In this document: positions 37,201 to 49,606 of the stretch, one piece after another | Position numbering within the stretch: the stretch's first letter is position 1 | Layout: the number at the start of each line of letters is the position of its first letter | NCBI GenBank assembly: GCA_019155185.1 | Contig: CM032795.1 | Span: 11,759,795-11,823,794 of the forward strand | Length of the DNA: 64,000 nt | DNA from: Beaufortia kweichowensis | Taxonomy: Eukaryota; Chordata; Actinopteri; Cypriniformes; Gastromyzontidae | Direction of reading: 5' to 3' | Program-made: the position numbers and the translations under genes | Notes under the pieces: model-generated | Told to the model about the DNA's origin: nothing | The model's input: the letters and a program-made list of their open reading frames with translations, nothing else | Database searches by the model: none

Positions 37201-40200
37201 AAACATTGTGGTTTCAGTGAAGAAGCTCCGCCTACAAGTTAAAAGAGCCAATCGTTAAAGACTAACGATTCTCTTAGTGAGAATCTCTGTAAAATATGTG
37301 CCAACCAAAAAGTTTTTTTCAACACTCTTTAAGCTTAAGAAACGAAACAGTGGTCTAGCTGATTTCAGGTTGAGAGTGTTTATGTACCTTCTTCTGTAGT
37401 GGTGTGTGTGGTATGGACAAAGACTCTGTAATGCAAGAGACGACCTCCTCGGCAGCCTCTGCTCTCTCAAGACAAAACAGCATTACATCGCCAATCTCGT
37501 CTCTTCGAGGAGTCAGTCCTCTCAGCAGGGTCTCTAACCTCTCTCTGTGTCTGAAACAAAACACACACTTTTTACCTAATGTCCTTACATTACAATTACA
37601 TGTTTAGCAGACACTTAATTCAAAGCAACATAGAATTAAGGACAACTTGACATACAGGAGCAGCATTAGTACTAACACTGCTGGATATGAAATATAATGT
37701 GAAAAAGAAGATAAAATAAATACAAATTTTAAAATAAGTAAAATAATTTTTGGATTAAATACTAGTGTTGGATGATCTTCTCCATAGTCAGACTGTAAGA
37801 TCACCAATGCACAATTATATATTAGTACTATGTAATAATTCTAACAATTTGTTTTGTATCAGTAATGTTTTGAATAATTTTGTTAACACGCTATACAAAA
37901 AAGAAAATGCTAAAGAAGGATAATACCGCTTTCACCACGGCTCAACTGTATAAACAAAACATAATGTCTTTTATAAAAGCACACTTGACATAATTTGTAA
38001 ATACAGTAATGCTCATTTTTATCATTCTGACACATCTCATCGTTTTTTCAGCTCAAAGATTTTGAGGTTTCATTTGTGACACTAGCCTGTGTCAGCCAGC
38101 TAAATAACATTGCCTTATTTGAATTAGCAGAAAATGCAAAACAGCACCGCTTAAAGACAGTCAAATCTGCAAGGTGCTCAATGAGTTATTCTTATGCTAA
38201 AATTACAACAGGTGCTTACTCTGTCTTGAGCTGCCCTTTCTTTAACTCTTCCTCTTGAGCAGGGAAGGAGATTTCTTCTACATCTTCATCACCATGAAGA
38301 TACGGGTTTAGGACGGGGGGCTTCCACAAGGAGCCGCCCCTAAACATTCGGAAAGGAGAAGTTCTCCATTTATTCGGGTTTTCTCCCTGAAACACGGACA
38401 CAGAGAAATGTTAAACAGCCCACACACTGACACATACCGTAAACAGGGTGGATGGAATCTTGAAGAGGAGAGGGATCATTACCTGTAGAATGGAGTACAG
38501 CTTCCATCTGTAATACACGTGCTCCTGACTCTTGTTATCAAACAAAAACCTGCAACAATAACCAAACGTTCAATACACAAAGTACTAATGAGCTTAATGA
38601 AACACACAAAATATAAAATAATGCATGTGGGCTTATAGGACAGAATTGAAAATGACTGCATTTAACAAAGCACCCACATCCTCCTTGCATGTTTGTTTAA
38701 AAAAATTTGGCTCATTTTATTTTTCTTATTTTGAGCTACAGTAAAGTATGGATGAGTCATGATTGGGTGGGGCGGTGTGACCAAAATCAAGTTTCAGTGT
38801 ATTATGAGTAATTTTATTTGGCGGTAACAAAATGTAATACAATATATTTTGTTCAGTCAGATGCATTTTAATTTAAATAGCATGGTATATTTGGAATTGA
38901 AAAATTTGACACCCATGACATTTCGTTTCATTGCAGAGTTATAGTCTATCATGCCACCCAATACAGTCGGCTAGTCGTCAACTAATCGTTTATTTTTCGT
39001 TCCTTAAATACAGTATATAATAAATATACAATAGGCATATCCACACACCTGAAGTCAGGGTTGTTCTTCTCCCGGCTCATGATGATGGCCTCAAACATGG
39101 GTCCTTCTCTCACCACAAACTCAATCATTCTGTGTATCAAGCCCAGCAGGTTCCTAACAGCCACAAAAGAGACAGATGAGAGAATGAACAAGAGCTTCTT
39201 TTCCCATCCTACTTCTCTTCATCACTCCATACAGTCCACAGTCTTACCAAGTCAGTTCTATCTGTTTCCTCTTTTATGTTCACTGTCTGGCAGATTGAAA
39301 CATGTAATTTGCTTTGTATTTTCTGTCCACTCAGACTGCGTTCTGGTGTAATCACATGAGACCATTTAGGCAGTGTTTTTTAATATAATGCTAGAAAGAC
39401 CTCTGTGTAATGATTTTGCAAACATGTGTTTTCACAGTAGCAATAACTTGGTATAAAAATAAATACGTATATTTTTACGCCCCAAGGTTATTAGCAGAAC
39501 ATTATCTGACAACGTATAGCCATTAGTTTCCTGGTTGCGAAATAAAAAATCTAAGTTGTATGAGATTTTTCGAAGATCTAGCCCGTATGATTTAGGTGTC
39601 AGAGTCTGGTGGTGTGTGTGTGTGTGTTTCATTGGCAATGGTGTTTTAATAAATGGACAGAGATTGTGTACCTTTCTGGGGGGATTACCACTGTCACTAC
39701 GGCCTCGGACAGAGTCTGTTCATGATGCCAAACCAAATGATGAAGATACAAAAATACAGTGAGTTTATATTTAAACAAACTGCAGAATATTCATGATTAA
39801 TATAATCAGCACCAGCTAAACCTTGGAAACATGCAGAGCAAACAAAAGTTCATCTCTCCGGAGGTTCTGATCTGCACGAGGGGCATTCTGCGTAGCTTCC
39901 AACCTACGACACACTGCTGCTTCCAACCTGTCTGGCTCTCCTGTAAGTCATGAGCTTCTTTTAATCAGTTGAAATCTTATAAATTGGGGTGGTACTGCCA
40001 TAAATGAAATGTTAAAATGGGATAGCTTTCAGGAGCCAGACTGGTTTGTAGTTACTTTTTACCCAGGATGCCCCTCAGGCTTCAAGTAAAGACGGAATGA
40101 ATTTTACGACTGAACAAGTTTACTGCAGTGTTTCTTTACCATTTCCTGATATAACGTGCTTGTGATTTTTTGTTTGCTACAACATTCACACCTTAGTTGA

Positions 40201-40518
40201 ATTAACCAACTCTTCAAACCATGAATTAAAGGATTGGATTAACCAAAAAATTATTATTGTATCATAATTAACTGTTCAAAGACCTGATGGCTTTCAAAAT
40301 GTGAGTTCAAGCCATATTTACAAAACCCTTGTTTTGGTTCCAGAAAACAAAAAAGGTAAGCAAATGATGAGGGTGAGCAAATGATTTTTTGGGGGGGTAA
40401 GCTTAAGCTTTACCAAGAGTTTAAAAGTGTTGTTGTTTTCTTTAAATAATAAAACAACTCTGGTCCTCTAACTGCCCAGCTGATGGTTCATTCCATCATA
40501 TATCTATCTGTATAGATG

Positions 40519-40561
<43 letters not shown>

Positions 40562-43500
40562 TGAGCATGAAAGGAAAACACAACTGAAGCATTAACATAT
40601 TCACTTTTCTGATTTCACTTTATTCTTCTGTATTAAGTCTCTCAATGTAATAACAGCCCCTTTTATTATTTACAACAAAGATCTGTTGCTTCTCTGTTTA
40701 GTAGTGCCTTATGCTTTCAGATCCATTAGCAAACAGAACAATCTTTATTTACACCACACACTATTACCTAGACATCAGGAGACAGCATGCACGTTTACCT
40801 TGTAGAAGTCATCTTGTGAACGGCTGCGTGGTTTGGTGAAGTCATTTCTGAAGCGGTCTCTGGGTTGGGCATTGAATGGCAGTCCAGATGGAGGAGGGGG
40901 GGCAGTGGTCTTCAGCACCCCGATGGGTGTGTACAGAGGCTGAGGGGGAATGCGTACTGCCTTGCCCCAACCTAACTTCATTTCAAAACCCATTATCGTC
41001 TTACCTGCAAAAACGCAGAGACGAGTTCAGCGACTGAACTGTTCAGCTATCCAAGTGGCATCTGTGTGATGTCTGTGCATGATCGATGGTTAAAGAGGAT
41101 TCTCACCGTCCAGGGCGGCCAGAGCACGCTCCGCATCTTTTCGTGTCATGAAAGCAACGAAACCACGGTTGGTGACTCTTGTTCTTTCTTCCTCCGTGCG
41201 AGGCCACATAATCTTAACGCTGGCGAGAGGGCCGTATTTTCCAAACTCTTTACAAAGCATCTCCTCGGTCATCTAATGAGACACACAGGGCTTTGCATTA
41301 TTGTTATCAAACGAGTGATTCCTCTGATAATACCACCTTTAAGCAATTTAAATAAATAAATACAGATGGTATGAATTAAGATGTATTTGTCTAGGATTGT
41401 CATCTGGTTGCGTGCAGAGGACTCTGTCTGACTGTACATGGGTGAGAAATGCCATCCATCAGCAATCTCTTCTCACCTTGGGGTTAATGCAGCCGATGTA
41501 CAGGTTTGTTGTGTTTGGCACTGCAGGATCATCATCAAATACTACAAAGACAATATGAATTTCATTATAATATTCATCAATATTTTATTTTCCCCTAGAT
41601 CTATAAAGTAAATTATGCTGTGTGTTTATCAGACTTACTTGATCGTCGGGTCAGAGGTAAATCAACTTCAGGATACACTCCTCCAGAGTCTCCTTTCTTT
41701 CTTTTGTATCTTTCTTCTCTTTCCTCTTGTATTCTGAATGATACATTTAATAAAGTCAAAAGTTCACTTTTGAAATGCTGACCAAGACGAAACAAAAACA
41801 AGAAAAGCTATAAAAAACCATGAAAGAAACACTGACTGTTTTAGCTCTTCTTTAAAAAGCTCCAGATTACTCTTCTTCTTCTCCTCCACTTTCTTTTTTG
41901 TGGCCTACAAAGAAAGACAACATTTAAGACTCAGATACTATGATTTATAGCATGTCACTTATGCAAGTTTTAATTGTGGGATTATGCATTTCATCAACAC
42001 AGATTGATATTAGTGATGCTACCTGAAATGTAAGTAACTGCAAATTATTGAGTGTTAGTCACACAGCAAATATCCAATTTTTAGGCTAAGTCTGGCCATT
42101 GCTGTAAATGAAACTTAATATAGCAGGTGGATTATGTAACATTTGTATTTCATAGTGCTACACAGTATTATGTCATCTTAGATAAGTTCCTTCTTACCCA
42201 GTCTTACCTTTCGCCCCTCTGGGAATATTGAGCTACTGTAACTGGACTACACTAGACAGAAAATCACTTACAGATTTTTTAATGTCTGTAGACTGAGCAG
42301 ATGAGGCATTCTGAGATGGAGGAGTGAATTTAGTGATGGGTCTGTAGAGTTTGCTCTTCTTCACCTCTGCAGCTTCCTCCTCTGAGAGAGAGAGAAAATA
42401 TTAGAAGAATTAAGAATGAACAGAATCAAAACATTATAGCACCATCTTTTTACCAATACTTCTTCTTAGATAGTTACAAGATGCTGTCTAGAAACTAAGC
42501 AACATACAGCACGAGCAAACTAAACCTTATGGTCAGCTTGATTATTCAGAAAACAGACCAGTGGTTTATTGTTATGGAAACATTCTCTAATATCCAACCC
42601 AGAGACGTTTAGCTACAGTAAATCCTGACTGCAAGAAAAAACATATAATTCAGAGTGCCTTGAACCAAAAATCATTCATTTGATAAAACTAACAGCTCAC
42701 CTTTAGTTGCATTGACGATACCACCTCGTACAAATGTCTTCACAGCACTTTTGTCATTAGTGTCAAAGGAAGCTAGAAATTCCTCAAAGACTTCAGCAGC
42801 TTTCTCTTCCTCCTGAACAGTCAAATGTTGCACAATTCAGCACAAAAATAGAAACTTCTCTGCAATTAGTGACCTGATTAAAACTACCAACGTGTATAAG
42901 GCACTTGTCTTGTATTGTCACATATGGGCAATTCCATGCAAATGTCAACCTTACCATGAAGAAATATAGTTTTTATCAAAGGAGTTCTCCATACTGATAG
43001 CTCAAATGTCAATATTTGGTGGTTTAAATACCCACGTGAGATCTCTTTCTAAAAGTTAAATAAATAAAGTTAAGTAAAATAAAGTAACTATTGTATGTTC
43101 TTTGAAGAGTCATCCCTTCTCCATTTTTGGGTTATTATTGCTTCAGGTTTGTGCATTTTGGCTCCCAAACACGTGTGCTCTTTTTTGTCACATCCATAAT
43201 GGATGTATATTTCCATTTTAAAAAAGCTAACTTGTGATTAGACTGATTTTTTTCAGATGTCTAGTAAAAAATATAAACAGATGGTTCAATATATTGGTAA
43301 TAAATGCATTCTCTGGTCATTTAAATTTCAAGTTTTGATTAAAAATGTAACATTGGAATTGCCTACATAGTCATCAAATTTATCCAAGTACATGTATAAG
43401 TACTACTGTTCGACTAAGTACAAAGTGTGATATGTTGTGTTTTTGTGATGCTTAGATCAGGCACCGAAAGTGTGTTAGCAGAAACCTTTTTCTTGATTTC

Positions 43501-43563
43501 CTCCTGCTCTCTCTTTGTTAGTGTCCTTTTCACCCCGACAGATTTTCCCTTTTTGTCTGCCAT
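34259..43563 (-). CDS. u2surp: U2 snRNP-associated SURP motif protein (SR140/U2SURP family), complete
   Basis: A spliceosomal U2 snRNP-associated nuclear factor. Coding exons, 5' to 3': 43563-43486, 42812-42701, 42381-42272, 41904-41837, 41733-41639, 41541-41477, 41272-41107, 41004-40799, 39715-39672, 39153-39049, 38549-38483, 38386-38220, 37550-37388, 37171-37092, 37012-36925, 36804-36676, 36409-36214, 36067-35990, 35792-35759, 35580-35436, 35351-35241, 34998-34808, 34385-34259. All in phase, 874 aa. RRM about 163-250 (NLYIGCINPK, GFVAFM); SURP about 301-371 (LLGLIHRMIEFVVREGPMFE); CID about 430-575; acidic DGxP repeats 583-655; cwf21-like helix 722-768; RS tail ending HRSHKKSKKSKH. Human U2SURP is about 1029 aa; here about 90 N-terminal residues and part of the RS tail are missing, and the RRM differs more than I expect for an orthologue, so it may be an ancient paralogue. 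The start MADKK mirrors human MADK. Confidence 0.94.
37597..37660. mobile_element. SINE tail fragment
   Basis: TTACATGTTTAGCAGACACT followed by TAATTCAAAGCAACA matches the conserved 3' tail of tRNA-derived fish SINEs (ATTTAGCAGACGCTTTTATCCAAAGCGACTT type). It lies in an intron of the U2SURP-like gene. Confidence 0.6.
40519..40561. repeat. (TATC)n tetranucleotide microsatellite
   Basis: About ten tandem TATC/ATCT units, preceded by an interrupted TATCTG run, in an intron of the U2SURP-like gene. A stretch just upstream (about 40355-40400, GATGAGGGTGAGCAAATGAT) resembles the end of the TTAAAGGGATAGTTCACCC-type MITE. Confidence 0.9.
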
Positions 43564-43829
43564 TTCAACTCTGAAAAAACAGAAGTGTATTGTCATTTGG
43601 ATGATTGAAGAGCCATGAGTGCCAGAAATATATGCATATATTACGAATACCAACTGTAACATTTAGGAATCAAATGTTAAAATTTCACATTCGTTGACCA
43701 GTAGTGTACATATTGTAGGGATTGTATTGTGTTCTCCCTTATGTTGGTAAGGTGGTTATGAGCTTTATAAGATGCAGCATTACAAATGACAGCTTTGTTG
43801 CGACCATGTTTCATTTAATGCCAAGACTG

Positions 43830-43831
<2 letters not shown>

Positions 43832-43885
<54 letters not shown>
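43832..43885. repeat. (TA)n microsatellite
   Basis: Twenty-seven TA units in the first large intron of the U2SURP-like gene, about 250 bp upstream of its MADKK exon. Confidence 0.95.
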
Positions 43886-43888
<3 letters not shown>

Positions 43889-44073
43889 TAAATACCTGCC
43901 TGTGGTCAGTGCATCTTTCGTGGAAAAAAAACTGCACACAATTAATTCTATTTTTCGCTTTATACAAGTAATAACATCATATTATAGCAGTCATGGATTT
44001 GATGTTGGTGGTCTCATCTGCCGTCCTCCATAACTGTCCCGGACTGTGTTTTAAAACCTACTGAGTTACTTAC

Positions 44074-44093
44074 CCAGACAGCATTTTGGCCAT
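44074..44093 (-). other. possible in-frame upstream coding exon of the U2SURP-like gene
   Basis: On the minus strand ATG GCC AAA ATG CTG TCT GG ends at a strong donor (GG|GTAAGT). Its two leftover bases join the acceptor at 43570 (exon begins AGTTGAAATGG) in frame, giving MAKMLSGVE-MADKK, an N-terminal extension of nine residues. The upstream ATG has a weak context, while the MADKK ATG has G at -3 and +4. Either start could be used; this exon may instead be leader. Confidence 0.45.
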
Positions 44094-44321
44094 CAAAAGC
44101 ACAGAAAAGCCACTAAACAGCTGTCTAGGTAGGCAGCTCATTAGGGATGGAGACACAGCCTGTGTGTAAGTTAGCGTATGGGCTAACACCTATATTGCTT
44201 CTCGCCTTCAGCAAACCCCAGTCAACCGCATGCTGTCAGTTGCATTAACGCTGCCGGAGTACGTAAGGAACGCAACATGCGACCGGCTGCACATGCATAA
44301 TAAATTAATACAGCGACTTAC

Positions 44322-44400
44322 ACAGGTCTTGCGTTGAAAATGAAACAGTTCGTTTGTTGTTAATCCGCCATTTTGAATTTACCAGAAATGGAAATAGCGG
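44322..44400 (-). promoter_or_regulatory. probable noncoding first exon and promoter of the U2SURP-like gene
   Basis: A minus-strand donor CCTGT|GTAAGTCG has its last exon base at 44322. Upstream lies a mildly CpG-rich stretch. An ATGGCGGATTAA in the leader is a three-codon uORF (ATG near 44371). The region beyond about 44400 is the likely promoter. Exon start is not defined. Confidence 0.5.
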
Positions 44401-45843
44401 AAAAATTACGTCAGCTGACAAACACCAATCAGAGTGTCTCATTTTTTTAGTCCCTCACTGTCCGATCTTGCATCAACTCATACGTACAGAAAATTATTAA
44501 TGCAATGTTAAACAAGGTTTTAATAATTAGAATATAGAAATTATGTATATAAAATAAATACAATTCATCACTCTACACTCATACACTGCTTTGTATGCCA
44601 AATGAAGGTGTTTTAAATGAACAGGTTAATATGTAATTTTAAAGTGTGAGAAGAAACTGCAACTCTTGTTGCTTCTCGTTGACGTTTCTCAGTGATTCAC
44701 GGAGAGGGTTCAAAGTTATTTATCGAAAGCCACCAGATGACACTGTGTTTAAGTGATATACTATGAATACTACAGCGTGCAAAAGAGAGGCACACCTGAT
44801 TATGTAGGTTGAACACAGTCAATGAACTCAGAAGTTGGCGGGCAATGGAGGCAGGTGCCGAACTTCTTGCAGAATGGTTAAGCAAGCAGTGAAAATCACG
44901 ACTAAGGTTAGTGCAAACAGCAGCTGTATCCAGATCGGTAGGCACATGGGTAGAGCAGTCAGCCAGGGATAGAAGCCATGGCAGACACATGGACCAAGGA
45001 AAGTATGCTACAAGCGGCCTAGCTAAGTAGCGATCACCACCAGCTAAAAACAAGCATTAAAACAATAAAGAGAGACGGTGGTGAAATCTTTTATAAATGC
45101 TATGTCATTTGTAAACATCTAAAGACATTATTTCGATACATACATAATATATTTCAGAAAATGCCTTACGCAGATGATATTTTGTTATTGTTGTTAATTT
45201 ATCTTCGTGTTACACAGAATGTTGGGAAACTTAATCCTCTTGACCACTGATGGTGCAAAAACTCAGCATATTTATAAATTGTGTGTGCACTATTTTATAT
45301 TGACAGTTTATCTAAGCAATGATATCTGTGATGGTAATCCCATCAGAACAGGTCAGTTGATCTTACGAAAAGATGTAGAGTGAACAAGAATTATTTGGAA
45401 GTCTTTGCTTTAGTTTACCTCCATTTCAGGATGAATGTAAAAAATATTTGGTATGTGTGGGGGGAAAGAGTAACAAAAAACTAATTTAAACAAGTGACGT
45501 TTTTATATTGAGGAACCAAGATGGGTTTACAAATACTGATAAGTTAACACAACAGGATACATTAATTGGAAATTGTATTGCATGGTTTGATGTTTATTGA
45601 TGCAGCATGTCAAATATATGTCAAAACATGTCAAATATAAATCTTAATTTTATGCATATTTCAATGTTATTGTTATGCATGGGACATACACTACCAGTGT
45701 CAGAATGCAAAATCATTTAACAAAACATTATTTACACTGTGTAGAGATGGTAATATTGAGGTACTTCATACACTGAAAAGCGTATTGAACAGTATTTTAA
45801 TGATGCATGTAATATTTTTCCATTATTAAACATCATTTAAAGT
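44401..45843. other. region between the U2SURP-like and FYTTD1-like genes
   Basis: AT-rich except for 44700-45060, where the minus strand has a 118-codon open frame of normal composition that I cannot assign to any family; its antisense also looks non-random. It may be part of an unidentified repeat. No RNA gene seen. Confidence 0.5.
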
Positions 45844-45849
45844 TTTATT
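45844..45849 (-). promoter_or_regulatory. poly(A) signal of the FYTTD1-like gene
   Basis: AATAAA on the minus strand, about 147 nt beyond the stop codon at 45996-45998. It is the first canonical hexamer after the stop. Confidence 0.6.
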
Positions 45850-45995
45850 TAGAAAAAGAATATGTGTATTAAAATAAAATCCACTTGTCCCACTGTGTAA
45901 AATCTTTTAAATATTTTTTAAAATAACATCATGCAGCATAATTTACCAATTCATTTAAGTAAACAGCTGCTATTGGCACCAGTTGACAATGACAA

Positions 45996-48900
45996 TCACT
46001 GAAGAATTACTGTTCGATCAGCTATTCTTGATCCTCCCCTCCCTCTTTCTCTTGTGAAACCCCCTCTTCCTCGGCCACCTTGTGCTATGTTTCCTCTGCC
46101 TTGTCCACCCCGTGCTATGTTTCCTCTGCCCCGTCCACCCCGTGCTATGTTTCCTCTGCCCCGTCCACCCCGTGCTATGTTTCCTCTGCCCCGTCCACCC
46201 CGTGCTGTGTTTCCTCTGCCCCGTCCACCCCGTGCTATGTTTCCTCTGCCCCGTCCACCCCGTGATAGGTTTCCCCTGCCTCTTTCCCCTCCTGCAAAAT
46301 CTCCTCTTCCTCTGCCCCGCCCACGGCCCCGCCCTTGCCCTATGACCCTTAGGTCAGTGAAACGGTCATTGAGGGATAGTCCAGTCTGCAAAACAAAGTA
46401 AATGCAGATGCTTATTAAAAATGTTTATTTAATAATAATCTGCTTGGAAAAAATGCTGAGTGTACTGGCTCAGGCTGGTGGCCAAACTCACCTGGTTAGT
46501 AGTTGCTTTGTAATTGAAGTGCAGAGGAATGCCCTTAGGTAAAGTTGTACTTGCTTCTCCAGATGATCTGTCCCTTAACGCTGCCCCACCCCTGACAGTC
46601 TGATTTGTTCTCTTACTGAGAGAAAATTATGGAAAGACAAAGAAAATGTAAACGAAAAGGGACTAAAAATGGTAATTAATGTAATACCATTCATTTACTT
46701 ACAGAGTGACAGGTGCAGATTTAGCATTTGGCAAGGAAACTGTCAGTGTTGAGCCAGATGGTGCTGTTTTTCGACTTCATTATGCGTATAGGTGTGACAG
46801 ACAGAAAGAAAATGGACAAAAAGAAGGATCTTATAATAAACTGTTAAGATTGCAATATGGAGTCATGTGCGAACAATACAAAATAACTCACCTTCTTATT
46901 TTCTGATATTTTTCCAACTTCTCAGCCCTTGTAGCAGAAAACTGAAGAAGCAATGACAGGTCACAGATTAAAGAGATAGAACTGTGAATCAAAACATATT
47001 AAAGGGAGGTCAATCCTGCCCTGTGTAATTTATTATTTATATTTTTAACTTATTAATAAAGAATCTCTTTCTCACCCCTTGGTCTAATACAAATGGTCTT
47101 CCACCCCTCTGTGGAGTTCTCTGTCCCCTTGCTGAAAAAGCACCCCTATAACAACAAGGAAACAATTGCTATTAAAGCTCATCTTACACTACAAGTTTTC
47201 ATTTCAACGCAGTTAGGTTACAGCATTTATTCTTTGTTGTTGCATCCCATTCACTGAAGTTATAAACTGCTCAGCGCAGTGTGTGTGCCTGTGTTGTATT
47301 AAGATCTATTGCAGATGCCCCATCAAATTGATGGGTATAGTCAGAAAGTACAAGATCACTAAATGTCACAACCAATATCATCCATTTTTATCCTTTATTA
47401 CCATCATATTTGCTACATCTATAATGTACTTGAACTTGGATGCATGTGTAATTTTTTAAAAAAACTTTTTCAAGGTCTAAAGATGATAAGCTGCAGCTGC
47501 CTAAATGTGAGGCCGCATCTTATTTTCTCTTTTGAGACCATTGACCATTTTGGCTACATAGAAATACTTTTAGTTTCTGTTTTTTCTTTTACTCCTCTCC
47601 TTTTCAGTGTTGACATTTAGCAGATGTTATGACTTCAGATGCCATCAATTCAAGGAATGTGATTGGGCAATTGATTTGACTTGTTCTTATGAGTTACCGA
47701 GTGTAACGCTTCGTATGATTAAGATTAGGGATAAATTTCACAGCATGTCGAATTTTGATCTTATATGATTTTAAAAAAGATACAACAAAATTTTTATAAA
47801 TTGTGTAATTCTTATTATTAACATTATGGCTCTTTAAAGTTATGTTATTAGTTACTTGTTTATATTTTGTTTTTATTTTGCAACGTTTTTCTTCAGATTT
47901 TAACATTAAACAGGAAGAATGGTAGAACCTGCTCAAGCCGCCTCCTCTACCTCTTCCTCTCCCTCGTCCTCTGAATGTCCCTCTCGATGTGAATGTGGTT
48001 TGATCAAACTGTCCACCTGTCTAAAATAAAAACACAACAATAACAGTAAGAACCCTTACGAAATCCCTAGATTTTACCCAAATATTAAACTTTAATGACT
48101 TTAGAGGTGTAGAGCACCCCAAAATAAATCTGTTGTCATTCACTTCTTTTCTTGCTTTTCCAAACATGTGCAATCAGTAAAAGGGGATTGAGACTGAAGT
48201 TGTCAGTTCCTAACATTCTGCATATATTAATATATATAATATTTTATAATAAGTTAATCTATTCCTTTACAAGTTAAACACAGTTATTCACAAACCGTGG
48301 CGCTGGCAGCAGCTCTGTTTATTGGACCAATACCACCCCCTCTCGACATCATGCCTCTCCCAGATCCCCTTTGTCCTCTGAAACCTCTCACCCTGCCAGG
48401 CCCTGTGGGATAAACCTCAATCAGCAAGTTTGTTTATATGCTTTTGTTTATATTTGTGTCTTTTTGCTTCTAAAACAGATGAGTGCTTTGCTTGCCTTGG
48501 TACTGCTGTGCTCCGCGTCTGCCTCCCCTCTGCTGTTGTGGAATCTGATTGAGTTTCTTCAACACAGCTGCACGTTTACTTTTAGCTCTGTTTGAAGCTC
48601 TGTTTGCTTTTTGCTCTTGTTTATTTAGTTTTATGATGTCATCTGTGAAAAGAAAGTAACAGTGTTTACTGTGGTTTACTTTAATTCTAAGAGCAGATAT
48701 CTTGTTCAAAGATAGGGTAGTGATCATGTGTTAAAAATAATGTATAGCTCATTGAAGGAGAAAATGACTGAGCTGTAATTTGCAGTAAGGAGTATTGTTG
48801 ATCTGTTGAGTGGGTTTCTTATTCAAAGACAGTTTCACTGTGAGTGTCCTGCATGGAGCAGAGGGTTTCTCTCTTCTGGTGTTCCCAGACAACTAAAACA

Positions 48901-49606
48901 GTGTTCAGTTCTCTCTCTCCTTTTAATCTTAAACCATTGAGCAGACCCTTAGACCAATAATCATGGGTTTTCTACAGTAACCATAGTTTGATATTTGTTG
49001 CTAGTCATGCAAATCCTAATCAGTCTGCCAAAAAACATGGTTACTACACTTTTACTATAATACCATGGTTAATTTGTGGGAGGTTAGATGTATGCTGATA
49101 CAATTGTTATTTAGCTACAGTATAATTAAGTATTAGTGTAGAATAATAAAAAAAACATATATCACATCACAAAATATGTAAAAGAAACAGCTTTTTGTAG
49201 TTTTGTAAATGGCTTAACGTTAAAAGTCATCTTATGTTGGTATGGTTGAATGATCGAAATTTTAAACGTCACCGAATGGCAGAAGAAGGGACTTCCCCTA
49301 ACACTTCAAAACCGCATTCACAATCACATATTTTCACTTAAGATATTATCCTGTTGAACTGAAAGCACATGTTTGATCTGTAGATATGAGCACGTTTTGC
49401 TTTGACAGCTGCTGAATCTATCTGACAGCTGCCCACAGCTTCTTTCGTGTTAACACAAACGAAACTGCGTATCCGGCTCATCCAACTCATTATAATACGA
49501 GTTTAATACTGATGTGACGCTTAACTTAAAACCACTAACCTAAGGACAAATCGATTTTGTCATCGCTTGAAGTGTGGGACTCCTGCATGTGTCCTGTAAT
49601 CTCCAT
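45996..49606 (-). CDS. UAP56-interacting factor-like mRNA export adaptor (FYTTD1/UIF family), complete
   Basis: UIF recruits UAP56 (DDX39B) to mRNA and hands it to NXF1 in the nucleus. Coding exons: 49606-49540, 48642-48496, 48402-48296, 48020-47929, 47145-47076, 46941-46892, 46774-46703, 46615-46492, 46385-45996; all in phase, 372 aa (human FYTTD1 about 318). Residues 17-29 form the UAP56-binding motif (KIDLSLDDIIKLN). The C-terminal third follows human FYTTD1 in order: LTVSL, KGIPLHFN, QTGLSLNDRF, then a GGSR...TV-like tail. Between the last two lies a long Arg-Gly array (repeats of RGRGNIARGG), which is likely methylated and RNA-binding. The middle is also RG-rich. Intron 2 has a GC donor. 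No RRM, so it is not ALYREF; CHTOP shares only SLNERF-like and RG features. Divergence and its place beside lrch2 suggest a FYTTD1 paralogue, so no symbol is given. It is head-to-head with lrch2. Confidence 0.85.
46081..46290 (-). repeat. coding 30-bp minisatellite in the FYTTD1-like gene
   Basis: Six tandem 30-bp units starting at 46081, 46111, 46141, 46171, 46201 and 46231, nearly identical (unit 1 differs at a few bases and unit 5 has one A-to-G change), then a degenerate seventh unit at 46261-46290. On the minus strand each encodes the decapeptide RGRGNIARGG or a variant. The unit is a multiple of three and free of stops, which also opens spurious long frames on the plus strand. Confidence 0.95.
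48490..48496 (-). other. GC-AG intron donor of the FYTTD1-like gene
   Basis: Exon 2 ends CCAAG followed by GCAAGC (GC at 48495-48494). No GT donor in the right phase exists near the end of the conserved reading frame. The exon joins the acceptor TTTATCCCACAG at 48403 in frame (YQ-GPGRVRG). The flanks match the tight consensus required for GC donors (AAG|GCAAG). Confidence 0.8.

Noticed and set aside
46054..46401. Plus-strand open frames of 61-115 codons, proline- or cysteine-rich
   Set aside because: They are antisense shadows of the stop-free 30-bp minisatellite in the FYTTD1-like coding exon.
45996..49606. Identification as CHTOP or ALYREF
   Set aside because: ALYREF would need an RRM, and CHTOP has its SLNERF motif at the N-terminus; here the UBM is N-terminal and LTVSL, KGIPLHFN and SLNDRF follow in FYTTD1 order.
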